Assembly (NCBI GenBank): GCA_002431945.1
Contig: DJET01000082.1
Coordinates: forward strand, 1 to 29,164
From: Ruminococcaceae bacterium UBA5891
Lineage (GTDB): Bacteria > Bacillota > Clostridia > Oscillospirales > Acutalibacteraceae
DNA: 29,164 nucleotides
Direction: 5' to 3'
Both the position numbers and the translations under genes were made by a program. Under the pieces are notes generated by a model. It did not search any database and was not told the origin of the DNA. It saw only the letters and a program-made list of their open reading frames with translations. This document shows positions 1 through 6,936 of this stretch, piece by piece; the stretch's first letter is position 1, and every line of letters begins with the position of its first letter.

Positions 1-30
1 AATTACTATTATACGAGGAGTAATAATAAG

Positions 31-369
31 ATGAACGGTAAAAAAGACAAAACGGCAGCGTTTAAAATTTCAAAAACCACCGCGCTTGCTTTGGCAATTT
101 CCTTTTTCGGCGCGGCGGGAATGGCTTGCTTTTTTATATGGCTTAGCATTGTTTCCTTTCATGAAGTATCCAAAAACCCCGTTTCATACCCGTTCAGCAT
201 AGCGGGCGGAGCAGTTGCTCTTTTGTGCTTTATAATATCGGTCGTTTTTTACATAAAGATAAGAAAAACGAATATATCGGGCAGAGGTATCCTTATAGAT
301 ATTTTAACAATTGCGGTTACTTTGCCGATATTCTTTTTAATATGTGCAATGATATATGAGCTGGCATAA
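31..369 (+). CDS. Small three-helix membrane protein, unknown function
   Basis: A 112-residue protein I do not recognise. It begins with a short lysine-rich segment and then shows three hydrophobic stretches, at about residues 14-38, 52-75 and 85-110, separated by short polar loops. It is therefore almost certainly an integral membrane protein with little soluble mass. There are no catalytic motifs. An AGGAG ribosome binding site lies at 16-20, ten bases before the ATG. The gene starts close to the window edge, so an upstream operon partner cannot be excluded. Downstream, 370-475 holds no gene I can support. Confidence 0.6.
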   Translation: MNGKKDKTAAFKISKTTALALAISFFGAAGMACFFIWLSIVSFHEVSKNPVSYPFSIAGGAVALLCFIISVVFYIKIRKTNISGRGILIDILTIAVTLPIFFLICAMIYELA

Positions 370-475
370 CTGTACGTATCTTTGCTTTTGTCTAAAATCA
401 CACTTGTAATCCCACAAGGCATATTTTCACATCCTGCAATAACCGAAATTCACACCCAAAGTCACACCGTTATAT

Positions 476-509
476 AAAAAAACAGGCACGGATTTTACTC
501 CGTGCCTGT
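476..509 (-). terminator. Intrinsic terminator of the perR-rubrerythrin operon
   Basis: An 11-base arm (482-492) pairs with 499-509 around a six-base loop. The stem reads ACAGGCACGGA and its complement. Read on the minus strand, the stem is followed by a run of T residues (A-run at 476-482 on the plus strand). It lies 40 bases past the rubrerythrin stop codon. Confidence 0.85.
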
Positions 510-548
510 AGCTTTAATTGTCGCAAAGCCTTTATTTATGCGGCTTTA

Positions 549-1094
549 TTACTTATTGAAATAACGCTTGAGCAAGCCTTCAAACGCTCTGCCGTGTCGG
601 GCTTCGTCTTTTGCCATTTCGTGTACGGTGTCGTGTATAGCGTCAAGATTAAGCTCCTTTGCAAGCTTTGCAAGCTCAAATTTGCCCATTGTGGCGCCGT
701 TTTCGGCGTCGGCACGCATTTCAAGGTTTTTCTTGGTGCTGTCGGTAACAACCTCGCCCAAAAGCTCGGCAAATTTTGCTGCGTGTTCAGCCTCTTCAAA
801 TGCCGCCTTTTCCCAGTAAAGACCGATTTCGGGGTAACCCTCTCTGTGGGCTACGCGCGCCATTGCAAGGTACATACCGACCTCTGTGCATTCGCCGTTG
901 AAGTTTTCGCGAAGACCGTCGATTATTCTCTGATCCGCACCCTTGGCTATGCCTACAACGTGCTCGGCAGCCCATGTTTTCTCAGCCGACTGCTCGGCAA
1001 ATTTTGAAGCCGGAGCGTGGCAGATAGGACATTCCTCAGGAGCGCTTTCGCCCTCGTAAACATAACCGCATACAAGACATACAAATTTTTTCAT
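549..1094 (-). CDS. Rubrerythrin, reverse domain order
   Basis: A 181-residue cytoplasmic non-haem iron protein. In this family it reduces hydrogen peroxide in anaerobes, taking electrons through its rubredoxin-type centre. The rubredoxin-like domain is at the N-terminus, with C6-x2-C9 and C22-x2-C25 iron ligands. It is followed by a ferritin-like four-helix diiron domain with two E-x-x-H type motifs (EEAEH near residue 100 and DEARH near residue 165). Classical rubrerythrin has the opposite order, so this is the reverse rubrerythrin type common in clostridia. The start is supported by an AGGA-type ribosome binding site about seven bases upstream. It lies three bases behind the PerR-like gene in one operon, which suggests peroxide-responsive expression. 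Confidence 0.93.
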   Translation of the reverse strand: MKKFVCLVCGYVYEGESAPEECPICHAPASKFAEQSAEKTWAAEHVVGIAKGADQRIIDGLRENFNGECTEVGMYLAMARVAHREGYPEIGLYWEKAAFEEAEHAAKFAELLGEVVTDSTKKNLEMRADAENGATMGKFELAKLAKELNLDAIHDTVHEMAKDEARHGRAFEGLLKRYFNK

Positions 1095-1097
1095 TTT

Positions 1098-1505
1098 TTA
1101 TTCCTCCGATTTTTTATTATTTCGGTTTTCCGATTTTAAACTGCAGGCCTTACACACACCGTAAGCTATATATACCGTAGTTTCGCTTTTAAAGCCGTTT
1201 TGCTTTGCGGTATCGGCAAGAAAATCGCGTTCAAGCGGTGCATCGAAAATTTTTCCGCATTGCTTGCAGTGCAAATGAGCGTGCGGGGAAGCGTTCCCGT
1301 CGAAATGCTCATATCCGTCTCCCACCGAAAGGGAAAGCACAGAACCGTCTTCAGCCAAAGCCGCTAAATTACGGTAAACCGTTCCGAGGCTTATATTGGG
1401 TATAAGCTTGCGCACTTCGTTATAAACCGCGGAGGCTGTGGGGTGTGTGTCGGTTGAGCGCAAAACCTGCAATATAGCTTCGCGCTGCCTTGAATAGTTT
1501 TTCAT
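1098..1505 (-). CDS. perR: Fur-family peroxide-type repressor (PerR-like)
   Basis: A 135-residue metal-dependent repressor. The N-terminal winged helix (residues about 1-80) contains the typical Fur segment SLGTVYRNL. The C-terminal dimerisation domain carries an H-x-H-x-H-C-x2-C run (residues about 86-97) and a second C-x2-C near residue 118, which form the structural zinc site of the family. The histidine cluster before the first zinc pair resembles clostridial PerR more than Fur or Zur, but sequence alone cannot prove the sensed signal. The gene leads an operon with reverse rubrerythrin, a typical PerR target. A palindrome at 1521-1533 overlaps the predicted start of its own transcript, so autorepression is likely. 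The start is supported by an AGGTGG ribosome binding site at 1511-1516. Confidence 0.85.
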   Translation of the reverse strand: MKNYSRQREAILQVLRSTDTHPTASAVYNEVRKLIPNISLGTVYRNLAALAEDGSVLSLSVGDGYEHFDGNASPHAHLHCKQCGKIFDAPLERDFLADTAKQNGFKSETTVYIAYGVCKACSLKSENRNNKKSEE

Positions 1506-1520
1506 CGGACCACCTAAATC

Positions 1521-1533
1521 AGTAATGATTACT
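1521..1533. promoter_or_regulatory. Probable PerR/Fur operator
   Basis: A perfect 6-1-6 inverted repeat, AGTAAT-G-ATTACT, with the same symmetry as the known PerR/Fur box (7-1-7, ATAAT-rich). It sits between the -10 box and the ribosome binding site of the perR gene, covering the expected transcription start. A bound repressor there would block initiation. Confidence 0.75.
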
Positions 1534-1538
1534 ATTTT

Positions 1539-1566
1539 ATTATAACCGATTTTTTAATAATGTCAA
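1539..1566 (-). promoter_or_regulatory. Promoter of perR-rubrerythrin operon
   Basis: On the minus strand TTGACA (1561-1566) and TATAAT (1539-1544) are both perfect consensus boxes, separated by 16 bases. This is a strong sigma-A type promoter immediately upstream of the operator. Confidence 0.85.
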
Positions 1567-1637
1567 GAGTTTTTTTAAAAAATTTTATTTTAAAATAATC
1601 AAAACGAATTATATACCGTACCGAAAAGATTTTTTCC

Positions 1638-1666
1638 TTGATTTTCACGATTTATTAGAGTAAAAT
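1638..1666 (+). promoter_or_regulatory. Promoter of the CDP-alcohol phosphatidyltransferase gene
   Basis: TTGATT (1638-1643), a 17-base spacer, and TAAAAT (1661-1666). The boxes lie 36 bases before the start codon at 1702. Confidence 0.7.
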
Positions 1667-1701
1667 ATTTACAGTTAAAAATAAACGGATTAGGAAAGAT
1701 T

Positions 1702-2262
1702 ATGAGCAGGTTAAAGATAAGTGCGAATAAGATAACCGCCTTAAGGATTTTAGGTACAATAGTGCTTGTATTTTTAAAAGTGCCTTCGGCGGTATTTTAC
1801 TTAATATACACCCTTACGGGAATAACCGATGTGCTTGACGGCTATTTTGCCAGAAAAACAGGAACGGCAAGCGAATTCGGCGCAAGGCTTGATTCGGTAT
1901 CGGATATAATATTTTATACGGTTATGCTTTTAAAGCTTCTGCCGTCTTTAATTTCGGCTTTGCCTAAAAGAATATGGCTTGCAGTGGGTTTGGCTTTAAT
2001 TTTGCGTATTATTTCTTATACTGTTGCGGCTGTTAAATACCGCAGGTTTGCCTCGCTTCATACATATTTAAACAAGCTTACCGGCTTAGCTGTTTTTGCG
2101 GTGCCTTATTTTTTCTATACGGATATAGGCGCGGCTTATTCCTGTGCGGTTGCGGCTTTGGCGGTTATTTCATCGGGCGAGGAGCTTATAATACATATTA
2201 TAGGCAAAAAATATGATCCGAGCGTTAAATATGTTTTATCAAATAAAATTCATAATGCTTAA
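1702..2262 (+). CDS. CDP-alcohol phosphatidyltransferase family protein
   Basis: A 186-residue integral membrane enzyme of the family that transfers a phosphatidyl group from CDP-diacylglycerol to an alcohol. The full signature D-G-x2-A-R-x8-G-x3-D-x3-D is present at about residues 47-69 (DGYFAR ... GARLDSVSD), so all metal-binding aspartates are intact. Several hydrophobic helices follow. The substrate alcohol cannot be read from the sequence: glycerol-3-phosphate (PgsA-like) or another head group are both possible. The gene has its own promoter and a terminator, so it is probably monocistronic. The ATG at 1702 has an AGGAAAG ribosome binding site at 1692-1698. Confidence 0.88.
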   Translation: MSRLKISANKITALRILGTIVLVFLKVPSAVFYLIYTLTGITDVLDGYFARKTGTASEFGARLDSVSDIIFYTVMLLKLLPSLISALPKRIWLAVGLALILRIISYTVAAVKYRRFASLHTYLNKLTGLAVFAVPYFFYTDIGAAYSCAVAALAVISSGEELIIHIIGKKYDPSVKYVLSNKIHNA

Positions 2263-2265
2263 CAA

Positions 2266-2301
2266 AAATACCTCGGCTTTAATGCCGAGGTATTTGCTTT
2301 T
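2266..2301. terminator. Bidirectional intrinsic terminator
   Basis: A 12-base stem (2266-2277 with 2284-2295, core ATACCTCGGC) closes a six-base loop. T-rich sequence lies on both sides, so it can end transcripts from the phosphatidyltransferase gene (plus) and from the convergent anti-sigma-like gene (minus). Confidence 0.85.
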
Positions 2302-2327
2302 TGAAAAGCCGCTAATGCGAGTATTGT

Positions 2328-2618
2328 TTAATCTTTATCGGAAAACATTTTTGTTACAATATAAGCTACTCCCGCAATAAGCGAAACAACGCCTGCCGCC
2401 GCGGCTACGGCAATACCGGTTTTTTTGGTGATCGCTTTACCTAAAATGCGGCATTTCGGTTCTTCGGGCAGGGAAGTAACGCCGCATTCCTCATAATATG
2501 CGCGGCAATCCTCGCAGCTGTTTAAATGCTCCTTAATGTCCGATACTGTTTGTGCGCTTAAGGCGCCGTCCTCGCACAAAATCACATAATCCTTAACGTT
2601 ATTACAACTGAGTGCCAT
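2328..2618 (-). CDS. Anti-sigma-like membrane protein with zf-HC2 motif
   Basis: A 96-residue protein. The N-terminal region holds H31-x3-C35-x2-C38 with an upstream C15, the pattern of the putative zinc-finger (zf-HC2) domain of anti-sigma factors. One membrane helix follows at about residues 67-89, rich in A, V, I and G, with a short charged tail. In known systems such proteins hold an ECF sigma factor at the membrane. No sigma factor gene is adjacent, and there is no large extracytoplasmic sensor domain. The partner is therefore unknown and the anti-sigma role is inferred from the fold signature only. An AAGGAG ribosome binding site supports the ATG. Confidence 0.7.
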   Translation of the reverse strand: MALSCNNVKDYVILCEDGALSAQTVSDIKEHLNSCEDCRAYYEECGVTSLPEEPKCRILGKAITKKTGIAVAAAAGVVSLIAGVAYIVTKMFSDKD

Positions 2619-2639
2619 AATATCAACTCCTTTTTCCTA

Positions 2640-2668
2640 ATTTTAACATTGTAAATACTTTGAGTCAA
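2640..2668 (-). promoter_or_regulatory. Promoter of the anti-sigma-like gene
   Basis: On the minus strand TTGACT (2663-2668), a 17-base spacer and TAAAAT (2640-2645). It is divergent from the promoter at 2694-2722. Confidence 0.65.
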
Positions 2669-2693
2669 CAGACAAATTGTTAATTTTGTTTAG

Positions 2694-2722
2694 TTGACAA
2701 TGCCCCGTTTAAAGGTTATTAT
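2694..2722 (+). promoter_or_regulatory. Promoter of the FakA-domain gene
   Basis: TTGACA (2694-2699), a 17-base spacer and TATTAT (2717-2722), followed by an AAGGAG ribosome binding site at 2737-2742. This is a near-consensus promoter. Confidence 0.8.
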
Positions 2723-2748
2723 ATAGTATATTATAAAAGGAGCGAATT

Positions 2749-3000
2749 ATGATGGAATTTAAGTATGACACACAATTGCTTATTGAGGGCAAGGGACTTG
2801 ACGAGGACGCGATAAACGATTATTTTACCGAAAATTTTAAGGGCGATTGCCTGCTTGCGGTAGGCGATGAGGAGCTTATAAAAATACATTTTCATACAAA
2901 CGAGCCGTGGAAGGTGCTTGAATATTGCTCAACCTTGGGCGAGATATTCGATATAGTGGTAGAGGATATGGACAGGCAATCCCGCGGGCTGCAGGGATAA
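2749..3000 (+). CDS. Small stand-alone protein resembling the middle domain of FakA/YloV
   Basis: An 83-residue soluble protein. The segment with GD-x-LL-x-V-GDEELIKIHFHTNEPWKVLEY (residues about 32-60) closely resembles a stretch after the DAK2 kinase domain of FakA/YloV, the ATP-binding subunit of fatty acid kinase, where a histidine pair precedes T-N-x-P-x-K-V-L-E. The kinase domain itself is absent, and the gene has its own strong promoter, ribosome binding site (AAGGAG, six bases before the ATG) and terminator. It is therefore a complete small gene rather than a fragment. The function is unknown; a partner role for FakA or a fatty-acid-binding protein is a guess. A second ATG directly follows the first. 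Confidence 0.75.
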   Translation: MMEFKYDTQLLIEGKGLDEDAINDYFTENFKGDCLLAVGDEELIKIHFHTNEPWKVLEYCSTLGEIFDIVVEDMDRQSRGLQG

Positions 3001-3038
3001 AAAACATCGGAGCCTTTAAAAGGCTCCGATGTTTTTTT
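3001..3038. terminator. Bidirectional intrinsic terminator
   Basis: A 17-base nearly perfect inverted repeat (3001-3017 with 3019-3035, core CATCGGAGCC) is followed by seven T residues on the plus strand and preceded by A residues. It serves the FakA-domain gene and the end of the six-gene minus-strand operon. Confidence 0.88.
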
Positions 3039-3711
3039 ACAGTATGCTCATAAGCTCTTCAAGCGAGACTATTGTGTATTTTGAGGGGTATTTTGCTTTA
3101 AGACCTTTGGGATTATACCAACAGGTATCTATACCGGCGTTTACACCGCCTAAAATATCCGAGCTTTGACTGTCGCCCACAATAAGCATTTTGGATTTAT
3201 CGTTTTCGGGTATGTTTGAAATAACATAATCAAAATACGCTTTTTCGGGCTTTTGATGCCCCGCGTCCTCCGAAACAAATACCTTATCAAAGTATTTGCC
3301 AAGCCCCGAACCCTCTATGCGGCGGTACTGGGTAGTGGAAAGCCCGTTTGTTGTGGCATATATCCCGTATGCCTTATTCTTTAGATAATCAAGCAGCGCA
3401 AAAGCGCTCTCAACCGTAAAAAAGCCGTATGAAAGCGCTTCGCCGTACTGCTTTGAAAGAGATTGAGAGTCGCCGTTTCTTTCAAGAACTGAAAGCAGCT
3501 TTTCAAAGCGTCCGATATAAATCGCGCTTTTAGGTATTTCACCGCGTTCAAAGCTTTCCCAAAAGCTGCGGTTTATTTCGGAATAAAGCTTTACTGTCGG
3601 TTCGTCAAAAGGAAGCCCGTTTTCCTTTAAAACCTTGCTTACGGCATATGCCTCAGCCTTGTTGAAATCAAGCAGGGTGTTATCAAGATCGAGAAAAAGT
3701 GAAGTATACAT
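3037..3711 (-). CDS. HAD hydrolase, YjjG/YfnB-type nucleotidase
   Basis: A 224-residue cytoplasmic phosphatase of the haloacid dehalogenase superfamily. Motif I is D7-x-D9-x-T (FLDLDNTLLDF) at residues 5-15. A helical cap follows, then motif II T-T-N-G near residue 120, a lysine in HQKPEKAYF (motif III), and motif IV GDSQSSDILGG. This order and the wording of motif I match the YjjG/YfnB subfamily, known as 5'-nucleotidases acting on (non-canonical) pyrimidine nucleotides. Its start codon overlaps the galU stop (TAATG), which indicates translational coupling. It is the last gene of the minus-strand operon. Confidence 0.85.
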   Translation of the reverse strand: MYTSLFLDLDNTLLDFNKAEAYAVSKVLKENGLPFDEPTVKLYSEINRSFWESFERGEIPKSAIYIGRFEKLLSVLERNGDSQSLSKQYGEALSYGFFTVESAFALLDYLKNKAYGIYATTNGLSTTQYRRIEGSGLGKYFDKVFVSEDAGHQKPEKAYFDYVISNIPENDKSKMLIVGDSQSSDILGGVNAGIDTCWYNPKGLKAKYPSKYTIVSLEELMSIL

Positions 3712-4580
3712 TAAAGAGTTTCTGCCAATTCCTTTATATATTTTTTAAGCTCGTCGGCAATTTCGGGGTGGGCAAGACCAACCTCTATATTTGCTTTTAA
3801 AATGCCGAACTTATTGCCCATATCATAGCGCGTGCCGCTGAAATCAACGCCTATCATACCGTATTTTACCGCAAGCGTGCGCATAGCGTCGGTAAGCTGC
3901 AATTCGCCGCCCACGCCTAAGGGGGTGCGCTCTAAAATGCTGAAGATCTCGTTGTCAAGCACGCACCTGCCGAGTATTGAATAGTTTGAAAACTTTGTTT
4001 CAAGGCTCGGTTTTTCGATCATATCGGTTACGGAATAATTTTTACTGTCAAGCTTTTCGGCTTTAAGCGAGCTGTATTTTACAATAAGCTCATCGGAAAC
4101 CTCTTTAATTCCCACAACGCTTTTTCCGTATTTTTCGTATGCTTCGCAAAGCTCGCCGATTGCGGGCGGTTCGCCTATAATAACGTCGTCGCCGTAAAGC
4201 ACGGCAAAGGGCTCGCTGCCTACAAATTCCTTTGCGCGAAGCACCGCGTCGCCGAGACCGCGCGTTTCTTTTTGGCGGATATAATAAATATTTGCAAGGT
4301 TGGCCACCTTGTCAAGCGTTTCGAGCATTGCGGTGTTGCCGCGTTTTTTAAGCATTTGCTCAAGCTCTACCGAATGATCGAAATGGTCTTCAATAACGCC
4401 CTTGCCGCGGTTTGTAATTATAAGTATATCCGTAATGCCCGCCCTTACGGCCTCTTCGACAATATACTGTATTGCAGGCTTATCAACTATCGGCAGCATT
4501 TCTTTGGGTAACGCCTTAGAGGCAGGCAATACGCGTGTGCCGAGTCCTGCCGCGGGAATAATAGCTTTTCTGATTTTCAT
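3711..4580 (-). CDS. galU: UTP-glucose-1-phosphate uridylyltransferase
   Basis: A 289-residue enzyme making UDP-glucose from UTP and glucose-1-phosphate, the donor for glycolipids and wall or capsule glycans. The N-terminal nucleotide-binding signature GLGTR-x-LP-x-SKA-x-PKEMLP is intact at residues 12-30. Further family motifs are GLGDAVL near 108, VLYGDD near 127 and EKP near 190. Length is normal for bacterial GalU. It sits fifth in the minus-strand operon, 25 bases after the zinc-ribbon gene and fused by a one-base overlap to the HAD gene. A link to the UgtP-like glycosyltransferase at 13071-14201, which would use UDP-glucose, is plausible but inferred. Confidence 0.95.
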   Translation of the reverse strand: MKIRKAIIPAAGLGTRVLPASKALPKEMLPIVDKPAIQYIVEEAVRAGITDILIITNRGKGVIEDHFDHSVELEQMLKKRGNTAMLETLDKVANLANIYYIRQKETRGLGDAVLRAKEFVGSEPFAVLYGDDVIIGEPPAIGELCEAYEKYGKSVVGIKEVSDELIVKYSSLKAEKLDSKNYSVTDMIEKPSLETKFSNYSILGRCVLDNEIFSILERTPLGVGGELQLTDAMRTLAVKYGMIGVDFSGTRYDMGNKFGILKANIEVGLAHPEIADELKKYIKELAETL

Positions 4581-4605
4581 AAGTTTTTCTCTCCGTTTTT
4601 GTTAT

Positions 4606-5454
4606 TTAAGTAAGTGCAAGAATTGTTGTGATTATCGAAACTGCGTTATTTAAGATAATAATTGAAACTATACCGGCTGCAAGAGCTCCGCCTGAAACGC
4701 CGCCTATCGAGTGCAGCCCTATGCGGTAATAACGCATATCGGCGCAGGTATTTCTGAAAGCGGAAATTGTTTTTATGCAGTGCTCCTTATAGGCGTAAAA
4801 GCCGAAAATGCCCGAAAGTATACCCGTTACAAGGCTTATTAAATTTTCGGCGGCGCTTGTTATTACGCTTAAAACTGTGGTTTCCGAGGCCGCGTCATCT
4901 AAAATACCGTTTAATGAAACGGCACCGTTTGTAATAGCCTCAAATAAGTTTTTAAGGCTTTGGGAATTATCGCCGTAATTTATAACGGCAAAAATTGCGG
5001 TAAATGCCGCGCCTATGCCTAACAGTATGCCGCCTATTTTATACATTTTTCTGTAAAGAAACCAAAGCGCCGCGCCCATGGGACCGAACAAAAAGCCCAA
5101 AACAGCCGCCGGCCAGCACCACGATACCTTTGATTTTGTAAGCTCCATACGCATAAACTTAGGGCAGATATCGGCTGCCTTTTTGCCTACAAAGGTCATT
5201 ACCTCGTCTGCGGGTATGCCGTCTACCGTGTAATCGGCATAGCCGTAAGGCATATACGGCGCACCGTAGGGCGGGGGAGCCTGCCTTTCGGCTTTGGGCT
5301 GTTCACCGCTCTCGGCGTCAGATGAAACAAATTGCGTAACCTGCGGTTTTTCTTCCGCCGACGGTTCGTTTTTCAGCGGAGTGCCGCAGTTTTTACAGTA
5401 AATATATTCTTTTTCGTTTTCGGTTCCGCAATCGGGACAGATTTTTTTATCCAT
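4606..5454 (-). CDS. Zinc-ribbon membrane protein, DUF2628-like
   Basis: A 282-residue protein with an N-terminal zinc ribbon (C6-x2-C9, C20-x2-C23), a proline-rich low-complexity linker (about 25-75), then a conserved block DGIPADEV-x2-FVGKK and VSWCWPA near residues 78-120. Three or more membrane helices follow. The block around W-x-W-A-A-x2-x-F-x-x-RKMYK is typical of DUF2628 proteins. No enzyme motif is visible. It is clearly a paralogue of the upstream gene, sharing zinc fingers at the N-terminus, the D-G-I-x-ADE motif and the RKMYK segment. The function is unknown; a membrane scaffold or sensor is only a guess. It starts at ATG 5454 after an AAAGGAGAAAAGG-type ribosome binding site. Confidence 0.75.
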   Translation of the reverse strand: MDKKICPDCGTENEKEYIYCKNCGTPLKNEPSAEEKPQVTQFVSSDAESGEQPKAERQAPPPYGAPYMPYGYADYTVDGIPADEVMTFVGKKAADICPKFMRMELTKSKVSWCWPAAVLGFLFGPMGAALWFLYRKMYKIGGILLGIGAAFTAIFAVINYGDNSQSLKNLFEAITNGAVSLNGILDDAASETTVLSVITSAAENLISLVTGILSGIFGFYAYKEHCIKTISAFRNTCADMRYYRIGLHSIGGVSGGALAAGIVSIIILNNAVSIITTILALT

Positions 5455-5473
5455 TGCCTTTTCTCCTTTAAAT

Positions 5474-6415
5474 CTAAATAAAAACGGCTATAATTGCCGG
5501 AAGATACTGTACAGCAAGCGCGCCTATAAGGAAAAGAAAAATATTAACTCCGCCGAGCCGCCTGTAATCCTCGTCCATATCCTCGCTCTCGCGGCGGATC
5601 TTCTTGATTGATTCAACAGTATATTTTTTATAAAGATAATCGCCGAAGATCGATGAAACCACTCTTATTGCAATATTCATTAAAAACCCAATCATTGCCG
5701 CGGCGATAACAGCCGTGCCTATTTCGGAAATATGGCTTAAAACATTGCCGGCAATACTTGCGGTGGTGTTGGTATCGGAAAAGCCAAACTTATATATCGC
5801 GTTATTGAGCGGAAGATATAAAATACTTGATATTACGGTTAAAAGACCTGCTATAATACCGTTTTTATACATCTTGCGCGATAGCATCCAGCCGCAGGGG
5901 AAAAGGAATGCCGCCCAGTTCCAGGAAACACGGTTTTTGTTGTTAAGCGCTGCAAATTTAGGTATATAACGCGGTGTGTTTGCTGCCACAAAACGCTTTG
6001 CCTCGTCCGCGGTAATTCCGTCGCCTATATCATAATCGGCTGGAACGCCGCCCAAAAAGTCAAAGCTTACAAAGCTGCCGCCCGCCTTTGCTATATTGGG
6101 CGCTCCGCATTTGGGGCAGCTGTTAAGCGAAAAATCGTATTTTTCATGGCACATTCCGCAGGTTATCTGTCCCTTTGCGTTTTCGGCGTCTATATCAACA
6201 TCGGGATTAGCCGCGCGTTTTTCCTCTTCGGCGGCAACCGCTTTATCATATTGCTTATCGGTGCCGTGCAGCTCTTCAAGCGCGCAGTGACCAAGCTCGT
6301 TATAGCATTCCCTGTGGTGCGGCGCGCCGCAAACGGGACAGTAAACAATATCGTCTTCTGGAAAAAGGTATGCGTGACACCTCGCGCAGGTTACGCCTTC
6401 GGTTTTAAGACTCAT
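5474..6415 (-). CDS. RING-like finger plus zinc-ribbon membrane protein
   Basis: A 313-residue protein. Residues 10-44 form a C-x2-C-x12-C-x2-C-x3-HH-x2-C-x6-C pattern resembling the prokaryotic RING-finger family. A charged linker follows, then a second zinc ribbon (C86-x2-C89, C100-x2-C103), a DGITADEAKRFV block (about 130-145), VSWNWAA and RKMYK motifs, and several membrane helices in the C-terminal half. The soluble zinc-binding part would face the cytoplasm if the first helix is a start-transfer segment. Whether a bacterial RING-like finger has ubiquitin-type activity is unknown; here it is more likely a protein-binding module. It overlaps the Nudix gene by four bases (ATGA) and precedes its paralogue. 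Confidence 0.75.
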   Translation of the reverse strand: MSLKTEGVTCARCHAYLFPEDDIVYCPVCGAPHHRECYNELGHCALEELHGTDKQYDKAVAAEEEKRAANPDVDIDAENAKGQITCGMCHEKYDFSLNSCPKCGAPNIAKAGGSFVSFDFLGGVPADYDIGDGITADEAKRFVAANTPRYIPKFAALNNKNRVSWNWAAFLFPCGWMLSRKMYKNGIIAGLLTVISSILYLPLNNAIYKFGFSDTNTTASIAGNVLSHISEIGTAVIAAAMIGFLMNIAIRVVSSIFGDYLYKKYTVESIKKIRRESEDMDEDYRRLGGVNIFLFLIGALAVQYLPAIIAVFI

Positions 6416-6936
6416 ATAACGGCTCCTTTGTGTTTAGTGATTTTTTCAAATACGCTGTCAAAATATTCTTTTCCGTAATTGTGAAATTCGCCATTTTCTA
6501 TCATACTGCGAAGCTGTGCCTCGCTTACCCACTTGGCCTCGGCTACTTCGGATTTTTGAAGTGTCAAGCGGTTTTCGGGCGTATTATCGGTTATAACCCA
6601 TATATCCAAAAGCGAGCTGCGGCGTTTTATTCTTAACAGCTTTTTAAGGCTTTGCCTGTCTGAGCGTATGCCGAGCTCTTCGTAAAGCTCGCGCGCGGCG
6701 GCGGTAAAAGAATCCTCGCCCGATACCGCGGCTCCGCCGGTTGCAGCCCATTCGCCGGGCATAAGCTTTTTATCGTCCGCGCGGCGCTGGATCAAAAACC
6801 TGCCGTCCTGCGATACTATCCATATATGCACCACAAGGTGATATTCGCCCGATTTAAGCAGGCAGCGGCCGCGCAGGGTGGTTCTTCCCGTAGGAACGCC
6901 GTTTTCATCTATAATATCCCAAACTTCAACGCTCAT
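6412..6936 (-). CDS. Nudix hydrolase
   Basis: A 174-residue cytoplasmic enzyme. The Nudix box G-x5-E-x7-REL-x-EE-x-G-I is perfect at about residues 68-90 (GAAVSGE ... RELYEELGI). The N-terminal part (VWDIIDENGVPTG ... HLVVHIWI) resembles the subfamily related to isopentenyl-diphosphate isomerase and YfcD, which shares the ExxD/E start and the HxxVH strand. The substrate is not predictable. A four-base overlap with each neighbour places it firmly inside the operon. Confidence 0.9.
   Translation of the reverse strand: MSVEVWDIIDENGVPTGRTTLRGRCLLKSGEYHLVVHIWIVSQDGRFLIQRRADDKKLMPGEWAATGGAAVSGEDSFTAAARELYEELGIRSDRQSLKKLLRIKRRSSLLDIWVITDNTPENRLTLQKSEVAEAKWVSEAQLRSMIENGEFHNYGKEYFDSVFEKITKHKGAVI

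Noticed and set aside
594..1007. A 137-residue frame on the plus strand opposite rubrerythrin
   Set aside because: The opposite strand encodes a clear rubrerythrin with full metal motifs; the plus frame is a shadow without a ribosome binding site or family resemblance.
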